Part shown: positions 17,690 through 28,128 of the stretch, piece after piece
Numbering within the stretch: the first letter of the stretch is position 1
Layout: every line of letters begins with the position of its first letter
Assembly (NCBI RefSeq): GCF_002092855.1
Contig: NZ_LVLC01000012.1
Location: forward strand, 186,001 to 250,000
From: Campylobacter concisus
GTDB lineage: Bacteria; Campylobacterota; Campylobacteria; Campylobacterales; Campylobacteraceae
Length of the DNA: 64,000 nucleotides
Direction: 5' to 3'
The notes under the pieces: generated by a model
Told to the model about the DNA's origin: nothing
Databases searched by the model: none
The model's input: only the letters and a program-made list of their open reading frames with translations
Translations under genes and position numbers: made by a program

Positions 17690-18544
17690 TTATAAATAAA
17701 CTGGGATATTTGTGTGTTCTAAGAAAAATCTTGAAGTGCCACCAAGCACCATTTCCATAAGACCATTTTCACCATATCTGCTAGCAACGATTAGATCAGC
17801 ATTTCTATCAATAGCTGCTTTTAAAAGCGCTTCACCAGGTATCATCGTGGTAGCGATCACTTCAAAAGTGGCTGATATGCCATGAATTTTGAAGTACTCT
17901 TCAAGCTTTTTAAGATTTAGTTCAGCATTATCGCCAAGGCTTGCTTTTGAGGTAATGCACTGAACCTTTTTTGCCTTTTTTAAAAGATCTATCGAGCCTG
18001 TTAGTGCCCTTGAGCTTTGCGTCGTACCAGTCCAGCTAACAAGGATATTATCAGCTTTAAACTCACGCATTTTTCTAGGGATTACAATCGCATTTTTACC
18101 GCTTTTTAAAACAGCTGATTCAAATGTACCAGTGATCTTTCCATCAAGCGGCACAGCAGCCACCACTAGATCGCAAAATTTACTCTCTTGCTCCACTATT
18201 GCGCTTCTTTTACCACTATGAATAGTAAAATTTGCAGTGCAAACATCTTCAATGATTTCACTAGTTACTTTTATGCCAAGCTCAGCACAAATTTTATTGA
18301 AAATTTTCTCATTCTCTTCATGCTCGACAGCTAGTTCAGATTTAGCTGATTTTAGAAATTCTTCAAAAAGCACTCCTCCACGAAGCGTCATTTTCATATT
18401 ATAAACTACGCTTGGGTCAAGCTGGCAAGTCATAATTTCCATATGTGTGTTAAACCACTGAGCAACCTTTAGGGCACCATAAATTCTTGGCTCGATATCG
18501 TCTCCAGCTCCTATTGGAAAAAGCAACTTTTTGTATTTCATCAT
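17690..18544 (-). CDS. Universal stress protein family protein
   Basis: A 284-residue two-part UspA-like protein. The N-terminus KYKKLLFPIGAGDD matches the first Usp strand, and the C-terminal RNADLIVASRYGENG followed by GGTSRFFLEHTNIPVYL is the classic UspA ending with the ATP-loop-like glycines. It starts MMK, so the second ATG is equally possible; AAAGGACAG precedes both. It lies 14 nt after pnp and ends in a strong terminator, so it closes the lptD-pnp transcription unit. The role in stress is inferred from the family. Confidence 0.85.
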   Translation of the reverse strand: MMKYKKLLFPIGAGDDIEPRIYGALKVAQWFNTHMEIMTCQLDPSVVYNMKMTLRGGVLFEEFLKSAKSELAVEHEENEKIFNKICAELGIKVTSEIIEDVCTANFTIHSGKRSAIVEQESKFCDLVVAAVPLDGKITGTFESAVLKSGKNAIVIPRKMREFKADNILVSWTGTTQSSRALTGSIDLLKKAKKVQCITSKASLGDNAELNLKKLEEYFKIHGISATFEVIATTMIPGEALLKAAIDRNADLIVASRYGENGLMEMVLGGTSRFFLEHTNIPVYL

Positions 18545-18558
18545 CTGTCCTTTAAAAT

Positions 18559-20757
18559 TTATTCAACCAAAGAGAGCGAAATCTTATTTCCTTTTTGCTC
18601 GCTCACACATACTTTGACCTGATCGCCTACGTTTAATGGGGTTTTTATCTTTGAGATATGAAGCAAGCCATCAATGCCATCTTTTAGCTCGATAAACACA
18701 CCAAAATCAACTACGCTCTTTACAGTTCCCAAAAACTCATCACCGATATTAAAATTTGGTTTTGAACGCTCTTTGTCGTGTTTAAAAGGCTTTTTGCCAA
18801 ATGAACGTCCATTGTCTTTTGAAGTGATAGAGATGATGTAGTCTTTTGCAGCATCAACATTTTTCTTTGCTCCACCTGCGATTTTAACTTCACCTTTTTC
18901 TCTATCAAGATCGATTGAGACTTCAAATTTCTCAATGATCTCTTTTATAGTCTTGCCAGCTTGCCCGATGATATCTACGATCTTGCTTGGATCAACACTA
19001 AATAGTTCAAGCTTTGGAAGCACATCTTCATTTATTTCTATATTTTTATCCGCTTCTGCCATCAAAGATAAGATATGCTCTCTACCACGTTTTGCTTGAT
19101 AAAGTGCCTCTTTTAGCACTTCTAAACTAATGCCACCAAGCTTAATATCCATCTGAAGCGCTGTGATGCCATCACTTGTACCTGCTACTTTAAAGTCCAT
19201 GTCGCCGTCATGATCTTCAAGTCCCATGATATCTGTTAGCACTGCATGCTTATCGCCTTCAAATATTAATCCCATAGCGACACCTGCGACAAGTTTTAAA
19301 GTATTTACGCCAGCTGCTCTAAGTGCGAGCGAGCCACCACAAACGCTAGCCATCGAGCTTGAGCCGTTACTCTCTAAAATTTCTGAAACGACTCTTATTG
19401 TGTATGGAGAAGCTAGATCGATACTTGGCGCAAGGGCACGTTTGGCTAAATTTCCATGTCCAAGCTCGCGTCTACCAGGAGCTTTTAAAGGGCTTGCCTC
19501 ACCTACGCTAAAGCCTGGAAAATTGTAGTTAAACATAAATTTCTCTACAAAAGGTACTTTTTCAGTGAGGATGTCATACATTTGAGCGTCGCTGTCAGTG
19601 CCAAGAGTAGTGACAACCAAAGCCTGCGTCTGTCCTCTTGTAAAGAGGCATGAGCCATGTGCATTTGGAAGCACATTTGTCTCAATGCTAATAGGTCTAA
19701 CCTCTTCAAGACTACGCCCATCAGCCCTTACGCCCTCATTTATTATCTGCTCTCTAACGATTTTCTTTTTATATTTGCCAAGGACATTTGTGATGACAGC
19801 CTCGTCCCAGCCCTCTTTTTGTGCTACTTCATCGCTTGAAATTTGTTTTGCGATCTTGCTAAGTTCGCTCGCGCGCTCGCTTTTTGCCATTTGATTGATC
19901 GCATTTTTGACTTCAGCTTTATAAAATTTATCGATGTAAATAGCGATATTTTCATTTTCTATCTCAGGTTTTAGCTCAAGCGCAGCGTCCTCTTTCTTAT
20001 GCTCTTTGAAAGCTTCTTCGTAAGCGCTGCTAGCTCTTAGTATCGCCTTACCAGCAAAATCAATCGCCTCAACCATCATATCTTCGCTAAATTCATTCAT
20101 CAGCTGTTTTTGAGCCATACTATCACTTAAGCTCGGATCTATCATCGGCTCAATCGCGACCATCGGGATAAGCTGCGTAGTTTGTTGAGGCAAGCTTCTC
20201 ATCTCGATCATCAAAAGCTCATCTTTTGTTCCAGCCACGTATAGATCGATCGCACTTTGTTTTAGTTCAGAGTTGCTTGGGTTGATCACAAATTTTTCAT
20301 CTATATAGCCAACTCTCACGCCACAAACTGGGCGATTTACAGGGATGTCGCTAAGATATAGTGCAACTGAAGCTGCATTTAGACTTACAACTTGCAAATC
20401 AACTTCAGGATCAGCTGAAAGCACCATTACAACTATTTGAGTTGGATATGCGTAACCTTTTGGAAAGAGCGGTCTAAGAGATCTATCGATAATGCGAGCT
20501 GTTAGCGTTTCAAAGTCGCCTGGCTTTGTCTCACGCTTAACGTAACCACCTGGAATTTTACCAGCGGCGTAAGCTTTTTCGATGTACTGCACCGTTAGAG
20601 GTAAAAAATCCTCCTCAACTTGTGTGTCCTCTCTTGCAACAGTTGCTAAAACGACGGTATTTTTCACCCTTAAAAGCACTGCTCCGCTAGCTTGTTTTGC
20701 TACTTTATTAAGGTCAAAAATTTCAACCTGATTATTGACTTCTATACTATATTGCAT
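18559..20757 (-). CDS. pnp: Polyribonucleotide nucleotidyltransferase (PNPase)
   Basis: A 732-residue phosphorolytic 3'-5' exoribonuclease. Two RNase PH domains are visible, the second with [17 protein letters not shown], followed by a KH domain ([14 protein letters not shown]) and a C-terminal S1 domain ([19 protein letters not shown]). It degrades mRNA and sRNA in the cytosol, often with other RNA-decay factors. AAGGAG precedes the ATG, which overlaps the end of the phosphoribosyltransferase gene by 11 nt. Length and domain order are complete. Confidence 0.97.
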   Translation of the reverse strand: MQYSIEVNNQVEIFDLNKVAKQASGAVLLRVKNTVVLATVAREDTQVEEDFLPLTVQYIEKAYAAGKIPGGYVKRETKPGDFETLTARIIDRSLRPLFPKGYAYPTQIVVMVLSADPEVDLQVVSLNAASVALYLSDIPVNRPVCGVRVGYIDEKFVINPSNSELKQSAIDLYVAGTKDELLMIEMRSLPQQTTQLIPMVAIEPMIDPSLSDSMAQKQLMNEFSEDMMVEAIDFAGKAILRASSAYEEAFKEHKKEDAALELKPEIENENIAIYIDKFYKAEVKNAINQMAKSERASELSKIAKQISSDEVAQKEGWDEAVITNVLGKYKKKIVREQIINEGVRADGRSLEEVRPISIETNVLPNAHGSCLFTRGQTQALVVTTLGTDSDAQMYDILTEKVPFVEKFMFNYNFPGFSVGEASPLKAPGRRELGHGNLAKRALAPSIDLASPYTIRVVSEILESNGSSSMASVCGGSLALRAAGVNTLKLVAGVAMGLIFEGDKHAVLTDIMGLEDHDGDMDFKVAGTSDGITALQMDIKLGGISLEVLKEALYQAKRGREHILSLMAEADKNIEINEDVLPKLELFSVDPSKIVDIIGQAGKTIKEIIEKFEVSIDLDREKGEVKIAGGAKKNVDAAKDYIISITSKDNGRSFGKKPFKHDKERSKPNFNIGDEFLGTVKSVVDFGVFIELKDGIDGLLHISKIKTPLNVGDQVKVCVSEQKGNKISLSLVE

Positions 20758-21445
20758 TATTTTTATCTCCTTGTTGTTTTTGTAACGGCAAATAATAAGG
20801 GCTCTCTTCTAATATTGACATGATACGCTCACTCGTAGCTTCGATCTTTTTCTCGTAATACGAATCCACATCGATAAAATCAACGATCTTGTTTATCGTG
20901 TAAATTTCATCAACCATATCATTTAAATTTGTAAAGACATCAGTAGCAATCACTGGCGTTGCGTATGAGATGGATTTTACCTTCACATCAAGCAACGTCT
21001 TTATGCAAATGAGTGCCGTCATACCAGTCTCACACCCCTCATCGATTAGTAAAATATTTTTATCTTTTAGCTCTCCTATCAAATTTCCTTTTCGGTATTT
21101 ATAAACGTTTTTTAAAATTTTCTCTTCATATTTTCTATGCGCTTCGCCGTAAATATAGTCATAGCTTATATTAAAAGCTTTTATAAGTTTATCATTTAAT
21201 ACTATATCTTCTGTCTCGCTAACTATTGCAACGTCGCATTCGCTATTATTTGGCGCAGGTATTGGCTCGCTAAAGAGCATCTCGTAGCTTAAATTTAAAC
21301 TTCTACAAACTGCATCTGTGAGTATAACTGACTCAAGCGACATACAAACAACTATCGTCTTTTTATCTACGAGCTCTTTTTTTGGCAAAATTTCAATTAG
21401 CTTGCTAGCTGCTTCTAATTGATCCTTAAATTTAGCCGTTATCAT
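20747..21445 (-). CDS. Phosphoribosyltransferase-like protein
   Basis: A 232-residue protein with the type I phosphoribosyltransferase PRPP loop in the form [16 protein letters not shown] (normally V-D-D-G/S-x-x-T-G). KEL and CDVAIVSE segments fit the Rossmann-like core. The substrate is not evident. It is placed directly after lptD (TAAATG junction) and runs into pnp, the arrangement I recall from other campylobacters. A role in nucleotide salvage is a guess from the fold alone. Confidence 0.7.
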   Translation of the reverse strand: MITAKFKDQLEAASKLIEILPKKELVDKKTIVVCMSLESVILTDAVCRSLNLSYEMLFSEPIPAPNNSECDVAIVSETEDIVLNDKLIKAFNISYDYIYGEAHRKYEEKILKNVYKYRKGNLIGELKDKNILLIDEGCETGMTALICIKTLLDVKVKSISYATPVIATDVFTNLNDMVDEIYTINKIVDFIDVDSYYEKKIEATSERIMSILEESPYYLPLQKQQGDKNNAI

Positions 21446-23605
21446 TTAGTTGGCACTCGATTTTGTACTGCTTTGCGAAAAGTCATAGTGCAAACCGCCC
21501 ATTGGATAGAAATTTATCGTGAAATAAATACCATTTTTTCTAGTTGATGCTGAGCCATTTATTGTTGTTGTTGGCTCGACATCTTGTTGATAAATTATCC
21601 CGTAATTCCAGCATTTTCTTTGATGAAGTACACCAACTCTCCAGCTTTTTGTGTAACTTCGCTCAATATCATATTGCCAGCCGCCAATAAGGCTATACTG
21701 ATGAGGTAATTTTACTCCAAGACCACTTGTAAAATAGCTATCTTTTGTTGCACTATTTTTTATTTTGCTATCATTTTTCTTCATGGTGTGAAGCATATTT
21801 AGCCAAAATAGATCATTTGTGTATGAAAATCCGCTTTGTACCTTTTTAAGCTCTTTGCTCTTGTGTGAATATTCAAGCTTATTATAAAGGCTTAAATTTT
21901 CAAATGGATATAGATAGATAGCATTTTTTAAATTCGAATATTCATCTTCTTTTGTGTAATATCCTTGAGAAATACTATGTTTTATAATCTTTCTACCATT
22001 AGAGTTAAAGAAATACTGAGTCAGATAACCAGAAATTTCTTCCTTACTCTGCTCTTGAGTCAAGAAATTTTCATACTCATTTAGATTTTTATCATAAATA
22101 AACTCATCATCTAAATTTCCTTTTCTATAGCCTGGCAGTAGGTATTCGGCCCCAAAATTTAGAGTATGATAAAAGCTTTCATACGCTTTTGCAAGGTCAG
22201 TGTGAAGGGCAAATTTGTGGTAATTATTTACAAAATTTGTATGCTTATCTTCTCTTTTATCATCAAATGAATTTATCTTATTCTCGTAATTTATTCTTGA
22301 AGCGTATAGATACTCGTAAAATGAAAACGTTAAGCTATCATCAAGCAGTGGCACATGCACTGAAGCTGGAAGCGTAAATTCATACTGAGTTGCTCTAACG
22401 CCTATCTTTCTATCATATCTATGTGACTGAAGATCAAGTGAATATAAGATATTTGGCAAGACAATATCATCTGTAAATTTATGATACTGAAGCGATGGAA
22501 GCTCTTGAAGTGTGTCTTTGTTCTCATTTTTTGAGCCAATTTTTTCAGTGTCTATGTAGTATTTTGCATAAGCACCAAAGTAATGATCGTCATTTGCGAT
22601 GAAATAGTTAAATTTAGAAGTTACAAGCGAATCATAATCATCATCCCTGCCCTTTAAATTTAAATAATCTATATCATTTAGCTTCGTTGCGTCTATCCAA
22701 ATTCCCTCTTGTAAATCTGCTTCACTAAGGTATCTTATAAGCTTATCTCTTTCGTATTTTAGTCCGATGCCTTTATGTGTTTTATTTTTTAGTTCGGCCT
22801 TATTTGAAGTCTCTCCTTTTTGCTTGGCTTGGTAGCTGTTTTTATCAGTAAATGAGCCAAAGCTTATTTCGCCCCTTGAATCAGGCGACTCAGTAAATCT
22901 AAACGCACCATAAATTCCAGCACCTCTATTTGTTCTTATCTGCGGATCAAGCTCGAAGTCCCACTCATTATAAGGTGCAAAATAAATCGGCTGCTTGTAA
23001 TAAAAACCTTCAGATTTTCCGTATCCAAGCTCAGGCGGCAAAAGACCTGTTCTTCTTGTAGTATCTGTTGAAAAACCAAAATATGGCAAGTAAAAAACTG
23101 GTACATTGGCTATACGAAAGACTGGATTAAAAAGATGTAAAAATTTGCTTTGTTTATTTAGCATAGCTGAGCTTGAGGTGATACTCCAGTCAGGATCTTG
23201 GACATTACAGCTTGAAACCATCGCTTTTTTAACTCTATAGTACTCACTATCAGAGCTACTTTCATCGCTTCTCATCCACACTTCCATGTCTTTATTCATC
23301 ATAAAAAGCGATTCAAAAGCAGTATCATTATTTTTTAAATTTAGCTTTGCATAGTTTGAGCGAGAGACTTCACTCTTGCCCTTCATCATGTTGACGTTAC
23401 CAAAAAGCTCGATAACCGAATTATTTTGATCATAAACTGCACAATCAGCTGTCACAAGATAATCTTGTGAATATACAACAACATTTTTATTGGCCGTTAC
23501 GATGCCTTTATCTTGCTTTACATCATCGGCCAAAAGCTGTACATCTTGCACAGCTGCACTTAGATTTAAAATACATACCGGAACTAAAAATAAAATTTTA
23601 CGCAT
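21446..23605 (-). CDS. lptD: LPS assembly outer membrane protein LptD
   Basis: A 719-residue protein with an N-terminal signal peptide ([18 protein letters not shown]), a periplasmic beta-jellyroll region beginning VQLLADDVKQDKGIVTA (OstA-like), and a long C-terminal barrel with many Tyr and Asp alternations ending near FYPMGGLHYDFSQS. The motif FNPVFRIANVPVFYLPYFG is typical of LptD. It inserts lipooligosaccharide into the outer leaflet. It overlaps the RDD gene by 8 nt and abuts the phosphoribosyltransferase gene. Confidence 0.93.
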   Translation of the reverse strand: MRKILFLVPVCILNLSAAVQDVQLLADDVKQDKGIVTANKNVVVYSQDYLVTADCAVYDQNNSVIELFGNVNMMKGKSEVSRSNYAKLNLKNNDTAFESLFMMNKDMEVWMRSDESSSDSEYYRVKKAMVSSCNVQDPDWSITSSSAMLNKQSKFLHLFNPVFRIANVPVFYLPYFGFSTDTTRRTGLLPPELGYGKSEGFYYKQPIYFAPYNEWDFELDPQIRTNRGAGIYGAFRFTESPDSRGEISFGSFTDKNSYQAKQKGETSNKAELKNKTHKGIGLKYERDKLIRYLSEADLQEGIWIDATKLNDIDYLNLKGRDDDYDSLVTSKFNYFIANDDHYFGAYAKYYIDTEKIGSKNENKDTLQELPSLQYHKFTDDIVLPNILYSLDLQSHRYDRKIGVRATQYEFTLPASVHVPLLDDSLTFSFYEYLYASRINYENKINSFDDKREDKHTNFVNNYHKFALHTDLAKAYESFYHTLNFGAEYLLPGYRKGNLDDEFIYDKNLNEYENFLTQEQSKEEISGYLTQYFFNSNGRKIIKHSISQGYYTKEDEYSNLKNAIYLYPFENLSLYNKLEYSHKSKELKKVQSGFSYTNDLFWLNMLHTMKKNDSKIKNSATKDSYFTSGLGVKLPHQYSLIGGWQYDIERSYTKSWRVGVLHQRKCWNYGIIYQQDVEPTTTINGSASTRKNGIYFTINFYPMGGLHYDFSQSSTKSSAN

Positions 23606-24047
23606 TTATCACCACTGTTTTTGCTATTTTGTCTTGCCAAGTCTGCCTAGCTGGATTTGCAAATGCCCATGCGAAACCAAGATAAAAACAAGCTTCGCTA
23701 ACCAACCTAAAAATCGCTCTTACCAAGCTTGAAATAAAATTTGGTCTATCTAAAATTTCTACATTAATGCACATCGTCTTTGTTAGCATTTGTCCAAGGC
23801 TCGCACCATAATACCAAACAAAAAATGCATGATAAATAATCTTTAGTGCGACTATTTGCCAAAAGAAATTTAAAGTCAAATTTCTGGCTTCATTATAGCT
23901 CATAACCGACAAAAAGGCATCCCAGTAAATGATCAAAAACAAAAAAGAAACGATACATTCATCAATTGAATAAGCTAGCACTCTTTTTGAAAATGGCGCT
24001 AGCGAAATTTCTTCTTTTTCAAGTTTTTCAACTATCTGCATACTCAT
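23598..24047 (-). CDS. RDD family membrane protein
   Basis: A 149-residue inner-membrane protein. The RDD-type start [20 protein letters not shown] and the later [18 protein letters not shown] followed by a third hydrophobic segment ([17 protein letters not shown]) are the family pattern, with the usual Arg-Asp-Asp reduced to an R...D-type motif. The function is unknown; some RDD proteins act in ion exchange. It sits between purD and lptD with overlaps of 4 and 8 nt. Confidence 0.8.
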   Translation of the reverse strand: MSMQIVEKLEKEEISLAPFSKRVLAYSIDECIVSFLFLIIYWDAFLSVMSYNEARNLTLNFFWQIVALKIIYHAFFVWYYGASLGQMLTKTMCINVEILDRPNFISSLVRAIFRLVSEACFYLGFAWAFANPARQTWQDKIAKTVVINA

Positions 24048-25288
24048 TTTAATGCCTGCCAGGCAATATCTTTTCTATAATGTGCTCCGTCAAATTTTAC
24101 ATTTTCGCAAAGCTCATAAGCTCTATCACGTGCCTCTTTTATGCTCTTCGCAGTGGCAACGCAGACTAATACTCTGCCACCATCTGCATAAATTTCTCCA
24201 TCTTGCTCACTAACACCAGCATAAGCGATGTGAGCATCTTTTACATCATTTAAAACTGAAATTTTAGCTTTTGAGCTGCTTTTATACGGATAGTCCTTAC
24301 TAGCCATCACAACGCCAACTGCAAATTCATCTTTTAAACTAATAGGCTTTAGCTCGCCCTTTGCAGCATTTAGTAAAATTTCGCTTAGATTTCCGTCAAT
24401 TAATGGCATCAATACCTCGCACTCAGGATCGCCAAATCTTACGTTAAACTCAAGTACATAAGGCTCATTTTTCACGATCATTAGCCCTACAAAAAGTACT
24501 CCACAAAACGGACTGCCCTCGTTTTTCATCCCTTTTAAAGTTGGCTTTACAACCTCTTCTTCAACCCTTTTTATCAGCTCTTTTGAAGCAAGCGGACTTG
24601 GAGCATAAGCACCCATGCCGCCAGTATTTGGACCTTCGTCATTATCAAGCAGACGTTTATGATCTTGTGCCACTGGCAAACTTACAAAATTTTCGCCGTC
24701 ACAAATAGCAAAAAAGCTCAGCTCAAAGCCGTCTAAAAACTCTTCAACCACCACAAATTTACCAGCCTCGCCAAAGCTAGCTCCACTTAGCATGTCACTA
24801 ACTGCCTCTTTGGCATCCTCTTTAGAATTTGCTATTATTACGCCCTTGCCAGCGCAAAGTCCATCGGCCTTTACAACCATTGGCGCGCTTAAGGTATCAA
24901 TAAATTTAAATGCTTTTTCTTTATCGTCTGTGTTTAAATATCTTGCAGTTTTTATATTATTTCTAGCTAAAAAGTCCTTCATATAAGCCTTGCTAGCTTC
25001 AAGTCTAGCAGCTGCCTTGCTTGGTCCAAATATAAGCAAGCCCTCTTTTTTAAAGATATCCACTACACCTTCACTAAGCGGCGCTTCAGGGCCTACGATA
25101 GTTAGAGCAATATCATTTTGCTTAGCAAATTTTGTAAGCTCATAAAAGTCTTTTATCTTCAAATTCTCACCAAGGCGTGACGTCGCACCATTTCCAGGCG
25201 CAAAGTATAAATTTATATTTTTTTCGTTTTTTAGTTTTAGAGCAATGGCGTATTCGCGGCCGCCACTTCCTATTATGAGAATATTCAT
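24044..25288 (-). CDS. purD: Phosphoribosylamine-glycine ligase PurD
   Basis: A 414-residue ATP-grasp ligase of de novo purine synthesis. The N-terminus [15 protein letters not shown], the ATP-grasp segment [16 protein letters not shown] and [11 protein letters not shown] near residue 290 are characteristic. The ATG is preceded by GGAGATGA and lies only about 18 nt after the end of the 6S RNA gene, so part of its transcription may be read-through from the 6S promoter. It leads the purD-RDD-lptD unit. Confidence 0.96.
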   Translation of the reverse strand: MNILIIGSGGREYAIALKLKNEKNINLYFAPGNGATSRLGENLKIKDFYELTKFAKQNDIALTIVGPEAPLSEGVVDIFKKEGLLIFGPSKAAARLEASKAYMKDFLARNNIKTARYLNTDDKEKAFKFIDTLSAPMVVKADGLCAGKGVIIANSKEDAKEAVSDMLSGASFGEAGKFVVVEEFLDGFELSFFAICDGENFVSLPVAQDHKRLLDNDEGPNTGGMGAYAPSPLASKELIKRVEEEVVKPTLKGMKNEGSPFCGVLFVGLMIVKNEPYVLEFNVRFGDPECEVLMPLIDGNLSEILLNAAKGELKPISLKDEFAVGVVMASKDYPYKSSSKAKISVLNDVKDAHIAYAGVSEQDGEIYADGGRVLVCVATAKSIKEARDRAYELCENVKFDGAHYRKDIAWQALK

Positions 25289-25305
25289 TTCATCTCCGTA
25301 AATTT

Positions 25306-25499
25306 AAAAAACCCGAGTGGGCGTCGCATAGAAGAGTGGCCCATAAACAAAGCCAATCTTGCAAATAGATGGATACCAAACGGTTGCAACTTCTCGCCTT
25401 TTCAGACTCAAACGAAGCCACATCACAAGGCATCCATACCTTTTCGCTAACAAAAAAGTGTTGGACCCCGTAAAATGCTGACTCGCTTCACTCAGGCAA
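25306..25499 (-). ncRNA. ssrS: 6S RNA (SsrS), regulator of sigma-70 RNA polymerase
   Basis: On the minus strand this gap folds as 6S RNA does: a long rod with an open centre. The ends pair as CCTGAGTG (25496-25489) with CACTCGGG (25319-25312); GTC-A-GCAT with ATGC-GAC and GGTCC with GGGCC extend the closing stem. Across the open region ATGGATGCC (25437-25429) pairs with GGTATCCAT (25377-25369), giving the upper arm. A run of six T ends the transcript at about 25306. I recall 6S RNA lying next to purD in Campylobacter, which fits. 6S RNA mimics an open promoter and holds RNA polymerase. Exact ends are estimates. Confidence 0.8.
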
Positions 25500-25503
25500 T
25501 AAA

Positions 25504-25509
25504 ATTATA
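25504..25509 (-). promoter_or_regulatory. Promoter -10 box for 6S RNA (TATAAT)
   Basis: TATAAT on the minus strand places the start of the 6S transcript at about 25497-25499, directly before the first paired bases. The box lies just 13 nt beyond the hemD stop, so the upstream promoter region overlaps the end of hemD. The region upstream is AT-rich with no clear -35. Confidence 0.55.
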
Positions 25510-25521
25510 TAAATTCTTTGC

Positions 25522-26160
25522 TTAAAGTAATGTTTTGGCAAGCGCGATACAGGCGTTTATATCTTGACTTTGGCTTACTATTGGCTCGGTAAATTTTAGC
25601 TCTTTTGCAGTGACCTTTCCAATGCTTATTGCTTGATAGCTCTCATCCCAGCCAAAATTATTAAGAAAATTTTTAACATTTAGTGGAGAAGCAAAGATCA
25701 AGATACTATTTTTTGGTGGTTTTAGCTCCATTTTGCAAGGATTTAAGACATTTTCATAGGCGATGATCGCTTTTATATTTACTCCGCCATTTTGCAAAAT
25801 TTCTAAGAAATTTGAAGCACTATCTTTACCCTTTAGATAAAGAACCTTTTTACCTTTTAAAAGTGGCAAAATTTCTCTTGCAAAGTCATCTCCGTGAGCG
25901 TTCTTTCCGATATAAATTTCACTAAATCCAAACTCTCTTGCGGCTGCCGCACAACTATTTGCGATAGCAAAGACTGGCAAATTCATAGGTGAAATGCCAT
26001 TAAATTTTAATGCATTAAAAGCATTTTTAGAAGTAGCTACCAGTACGTCATAGTAGCTTAAATTTAGTTCAAATTTTAAAAACTCGATCTTGCTAACGCT
26101 TAAATTTACAACGCTCTCATCGGCTGTTTTTGTGTTTGAAATAAGATAAATTTTACGCAA
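25522..26160 (-). CDS. hemD: Uroporphyrinogen-III synthase HemD
   Basis: A 212-residue protein with the two-lobed alpha/beta pattern of HemD: KIYLISNTKT at the start, VLVATSKNAFNAL in the first lobe, then ILIFASPLNVKNFLNNFG and AISIGKVTAKEL in the second. It closes the tetrapyrrole ring with D-ring inversion in haem synthesis. HemD sequences diverge widely; these motifs and the length support the call. The start overlaps the transporter gene by 8 nt. Confidence 0.85.
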   Translation of the reverse strand: MRKIYLISNTKTADESVVNLSVSKIEFLKFELNLSYYDVLVATSKNAFNALKFNGISPMNLPVFAIANSCAAAAREFGFSEIYIGKNAHGDDFAREILPLLKGKKVLYLKGKDSASNFLEILQNGGVNIKAIIAYENVLNPCKMELKPPKNSILIFASPLNVKNFLNNFGWDESYQAISIGKVTAKELKFTEPIVSQSQDINACIALAKTLL

Positions 26161-27313
26161 CTCTTTTTAACCTTAAAAAAGACATCAAAGCAAGTAATGT
26201 GCAGGCTAAAATAACAATAGAAGTCGAATAAAATATATCACCAAGCCCAACTAGCGGAGAGACGACGCCGCCTAAGAAAAATGGGCAAAATCCAAGTATC
26301 GCTGAGGCTGAACCTGCGTATTCTCTGCCTTCGTTCATAGCTAGCGATGAAGCAGTTGGCAAGACAAATCCTGTAAAAAGAAGCAATAAGAAAAATGCGA
26401 TGATAACGCCGATCACTTCAAATTTGAAACAAAGCATGAAAGCAATAAAAATGCTAGCAAACAAGGTGCCAAAAAGCCCGGTTTTGAGCGCTTTTCTCTC
26501 ATTTAAAAGACTAGCAAGCCTTGCTCCTATAACAAGCCCTAAACCATTTGAAGCAAAGCAAAAGCTATAACTTACTGGACTTAGAGAATAAAATTCTTGA
26601 AAAATAAACGAAGATGACGCTATATAGGCAAACATCGCACCCATAGCAAATGTCTGAATGCTTACGAAAAGCATAAATTTTTTCTTTCTTAAAATTTTGC
26701 CAAAAACACTATAAGTCACTAGCAAAGGCATTTTTAAGCGATTTGACTGACTTAAGCTCTCTTTGAAATAAAAATTTGCGATAAAAAGCAAAATGCCAAT
26801 GATAGTAAGTGCCATAAAGATGCCACGCCAGTCTGTAATTTTAAGCAGTAAACTACCACCAATTGGCGATAGTATCGGAGCAAGACCATTTACGACCATC
26901 ATAAGGCTAAAAAATTTAGTCATTTCATGACCCTTATAAAGATCACTAACAACAGCCCTTGAAATAACCAAACTACCAGCGCTCGCAAGCCCTTGAATAA
27001 TTCTCATAAAGATAAAAAACTGGATATTTTGTGCAAAAAATATAAAAATAGTGCTTATAGTATAGACGATGAGCGAGATGGTAAGGGGCAATTTTCGGCC
27101 AAATTTATCACTTATTGGGCCAACTATGAGCTGACCTATGGCTAAGCCCGCCATCGATGTCGTGATCGTTAATTGCGTAGCTGTAACACTTGTTTTAAAC
27201 CACTCAGTAATAGCTGGAAGTGCTGGCAAATAAAGGTCTGTAACAAATGGTCCAAAGGCAGAGAGAGTGCCTAAAAATAGCAATAAAAATAGTTTGGAAT
27301 TTTCTTTTTTCAT
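26153..27313 (-). CDS. Bcr/CflA-family drug efflux MFS transporter
   Basis: A 386-residue protein with 12 hydrophobic segments. FVTDLYLPALPAI in TM1, GQLIVGPISDKFGRK between TM2 and TM3 and RIIQGLASAGSLVISRAVVSD in TM4-TM5 are hallmarks of the Bcr/CflA (DHA1) group of proton-driven exporters. Substrates cannot be told from sequence. A TATAAT at 27339-27344 lies 26 nt upstream, and hemD is translated directly after it. Confidence 0.87.
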   Translation of the reverse strand: MKKENSKLFLLLFLGTLSAFGPFVTDLYLPALPAITEWFKTSVTATQLTITTSMAGLAIGQLIVGPISDKFGRKLPLTISLIVYTISTIFIFFAQNIQFFIFMRIIQGLASAGSLVISRAVVSDLYKGHEMTKFFSLMMVVNGLAPILSPIGGSLLLKITDWRGIFMALTIIGILLFIANFYFKESLSQSNRLKMPLLVTYSVFGKILRKKKFMLFVSIQTFAMGAMFAYIASSSFIFQEFYSLSPVSYSFCFASNGLGLVIGARLASLLNERKALKTGLFGTLFASIFIAFMLCFKFEVIGVIIAFFLLLLFTGFVLPTASSLAMNEGREYAGSASAILGFCPFFLGGVVSPLVGLGDIFYSTSIVILACTLLALMSFLRLKRVA

Positions 27314-27338
27314 AACTCTTCTTTAAATTTTAAAAGAG

Positions 27339-27344
27339 ATTATA
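27339..27344 (-). promoter_or_regulatory. Promoter -10 box for the Bcr/CflA transporter-hemD unit
   Basis: TATAAT on the minus strand, 26 nt before the transporter start, in the gap that follows the cupin terminator. Confidence 0.4.
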
Positions 27345-27402
27345 TTATGACTTTGCTTTTTGGGTTATTAAGGGTAAATTTAACGTGATTTATAAAATAT
27401 AA

Positions 27403-27422
27403 AAGCCCTAAAATTAGGGCTT
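27403..27422 (-). terminator. Rho-independent terminator after the cupin gene
   Basis: AAGCCCTAA and TTAGGGCTT form a perfect 9-bp inverted repeat around two bases. On the minus strand it begins 4 nt after the cupin stop and is followed by TTATATTTTAT. Confidence 0.8.
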
Positions 27423-27426
27423 AGTA

Positions 27427-28071
27427 TTACATTTTGTCTTTAGTGACAATTAGGAGCATTTTAAATTTATCTTTTATCTTTAATCCGTGTGGTATTTTGC
27501 CTGGAAGCACGATGGTATCGCCTTTTTTGATATCAAAATGTTCATCACCAATAGTTAGCTTCATCTCGCCATCAAGTGCGATAAGTAGTGCATCGCCTGG
27601 AGCTGCGTGAGTTGAGAGCTCTTGGTCTGTGTCAAAACTAAGCAGCGACATCGAGCCATTCTCATTTTTAACAAGCGTTTTGCTCACGATTTTGCCTTTT
27701 TCGTATTCGACTGCATCAACTAAGCTAAAAATAGCTGCCTTAGGTAAATGATCTATCATTAAGTCCTCCTTAAAATCAATTGAAATATATTTCGTTGGTT
27801 CGTTAAAAACTAGCTTACGCCACACTTTTTTCTCTATCAGGCAAGCTTGCTCGCCACCTATATGCATCTGCTTTTCACCGTAGTATAGGGTAGCACCACC
27901 CTCTACAACCCATGCAAGACTGTCACAAAACAGCATCTCATGATCTAGCTCCTCGCCCGTATCAAAAGCAAATACATCGACATGAGCATTCTCGCAATCA
28001 AAAATTCTCTTGCTAACGACGCTTTTAGAAACAACTTTCGTGTCAGTGTTTAGATTGTAAATTTTACTCAT
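27427..28071 (-). CDS. Bicupin domain protein
   Basis: A 214-residue protein with two cupin barrels: the first around LDHEMLFCDSLAWVVEGGATL, the second with STHAAPGDALLIALDGEMKLTIG and KKGDTIVLPGKIPHGLKI. The start at 28071 (MSKIYNLN) has AGGAAG just upstream; the ten in-frame codons before it belong to the leader. A Fur-like box lies at 28129-28143 and a TACAAT -10 at 28100-28105, so iron control is plausible. Small bicupins of this kind are usually metal-binding sensors or enzymes; the function here is unknown. Confidence 0.8.
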   Translation of the reverse strand: MSKIYNLNTDTKVVSKSVVSKRIFDCENAHVDVFAFDTGEELDHEMLFCDSLAWVVEGGATLYYGEKQMHIGGEQACLIEKKVWRKLVFNEPTKYISIDFKEDLMIDHLPKAAIFSLVDAVEYEKGKIVSKTLVKNENGSMSLLSFDTDQELSTHAAPGDALLIALDGEMKLTIGDEHFDIKKGDTIVLPGKIPHGLKIKDKFKMLLIVTKDKM

Positions 28072-28099
28072 TTTTCTTCCTTTCGTAAATTTACGCGTC

Positions 28100-28105
28100 A
28101 TTGTA
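28100..28105 (-). promoter_or_regulatory. Promoter -10 box of the cupin gene (TACAAT)
   Basis: TACAAT on the minus strand, about 29 nt before the cupin ATG, implying a start near 28093. The Fur-like box lies centred about 43 nt upstream of that start. Confidence 0.4.
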
Positions 28106-28128
28106 GTGAAAATTTTTGGATGATTTAT

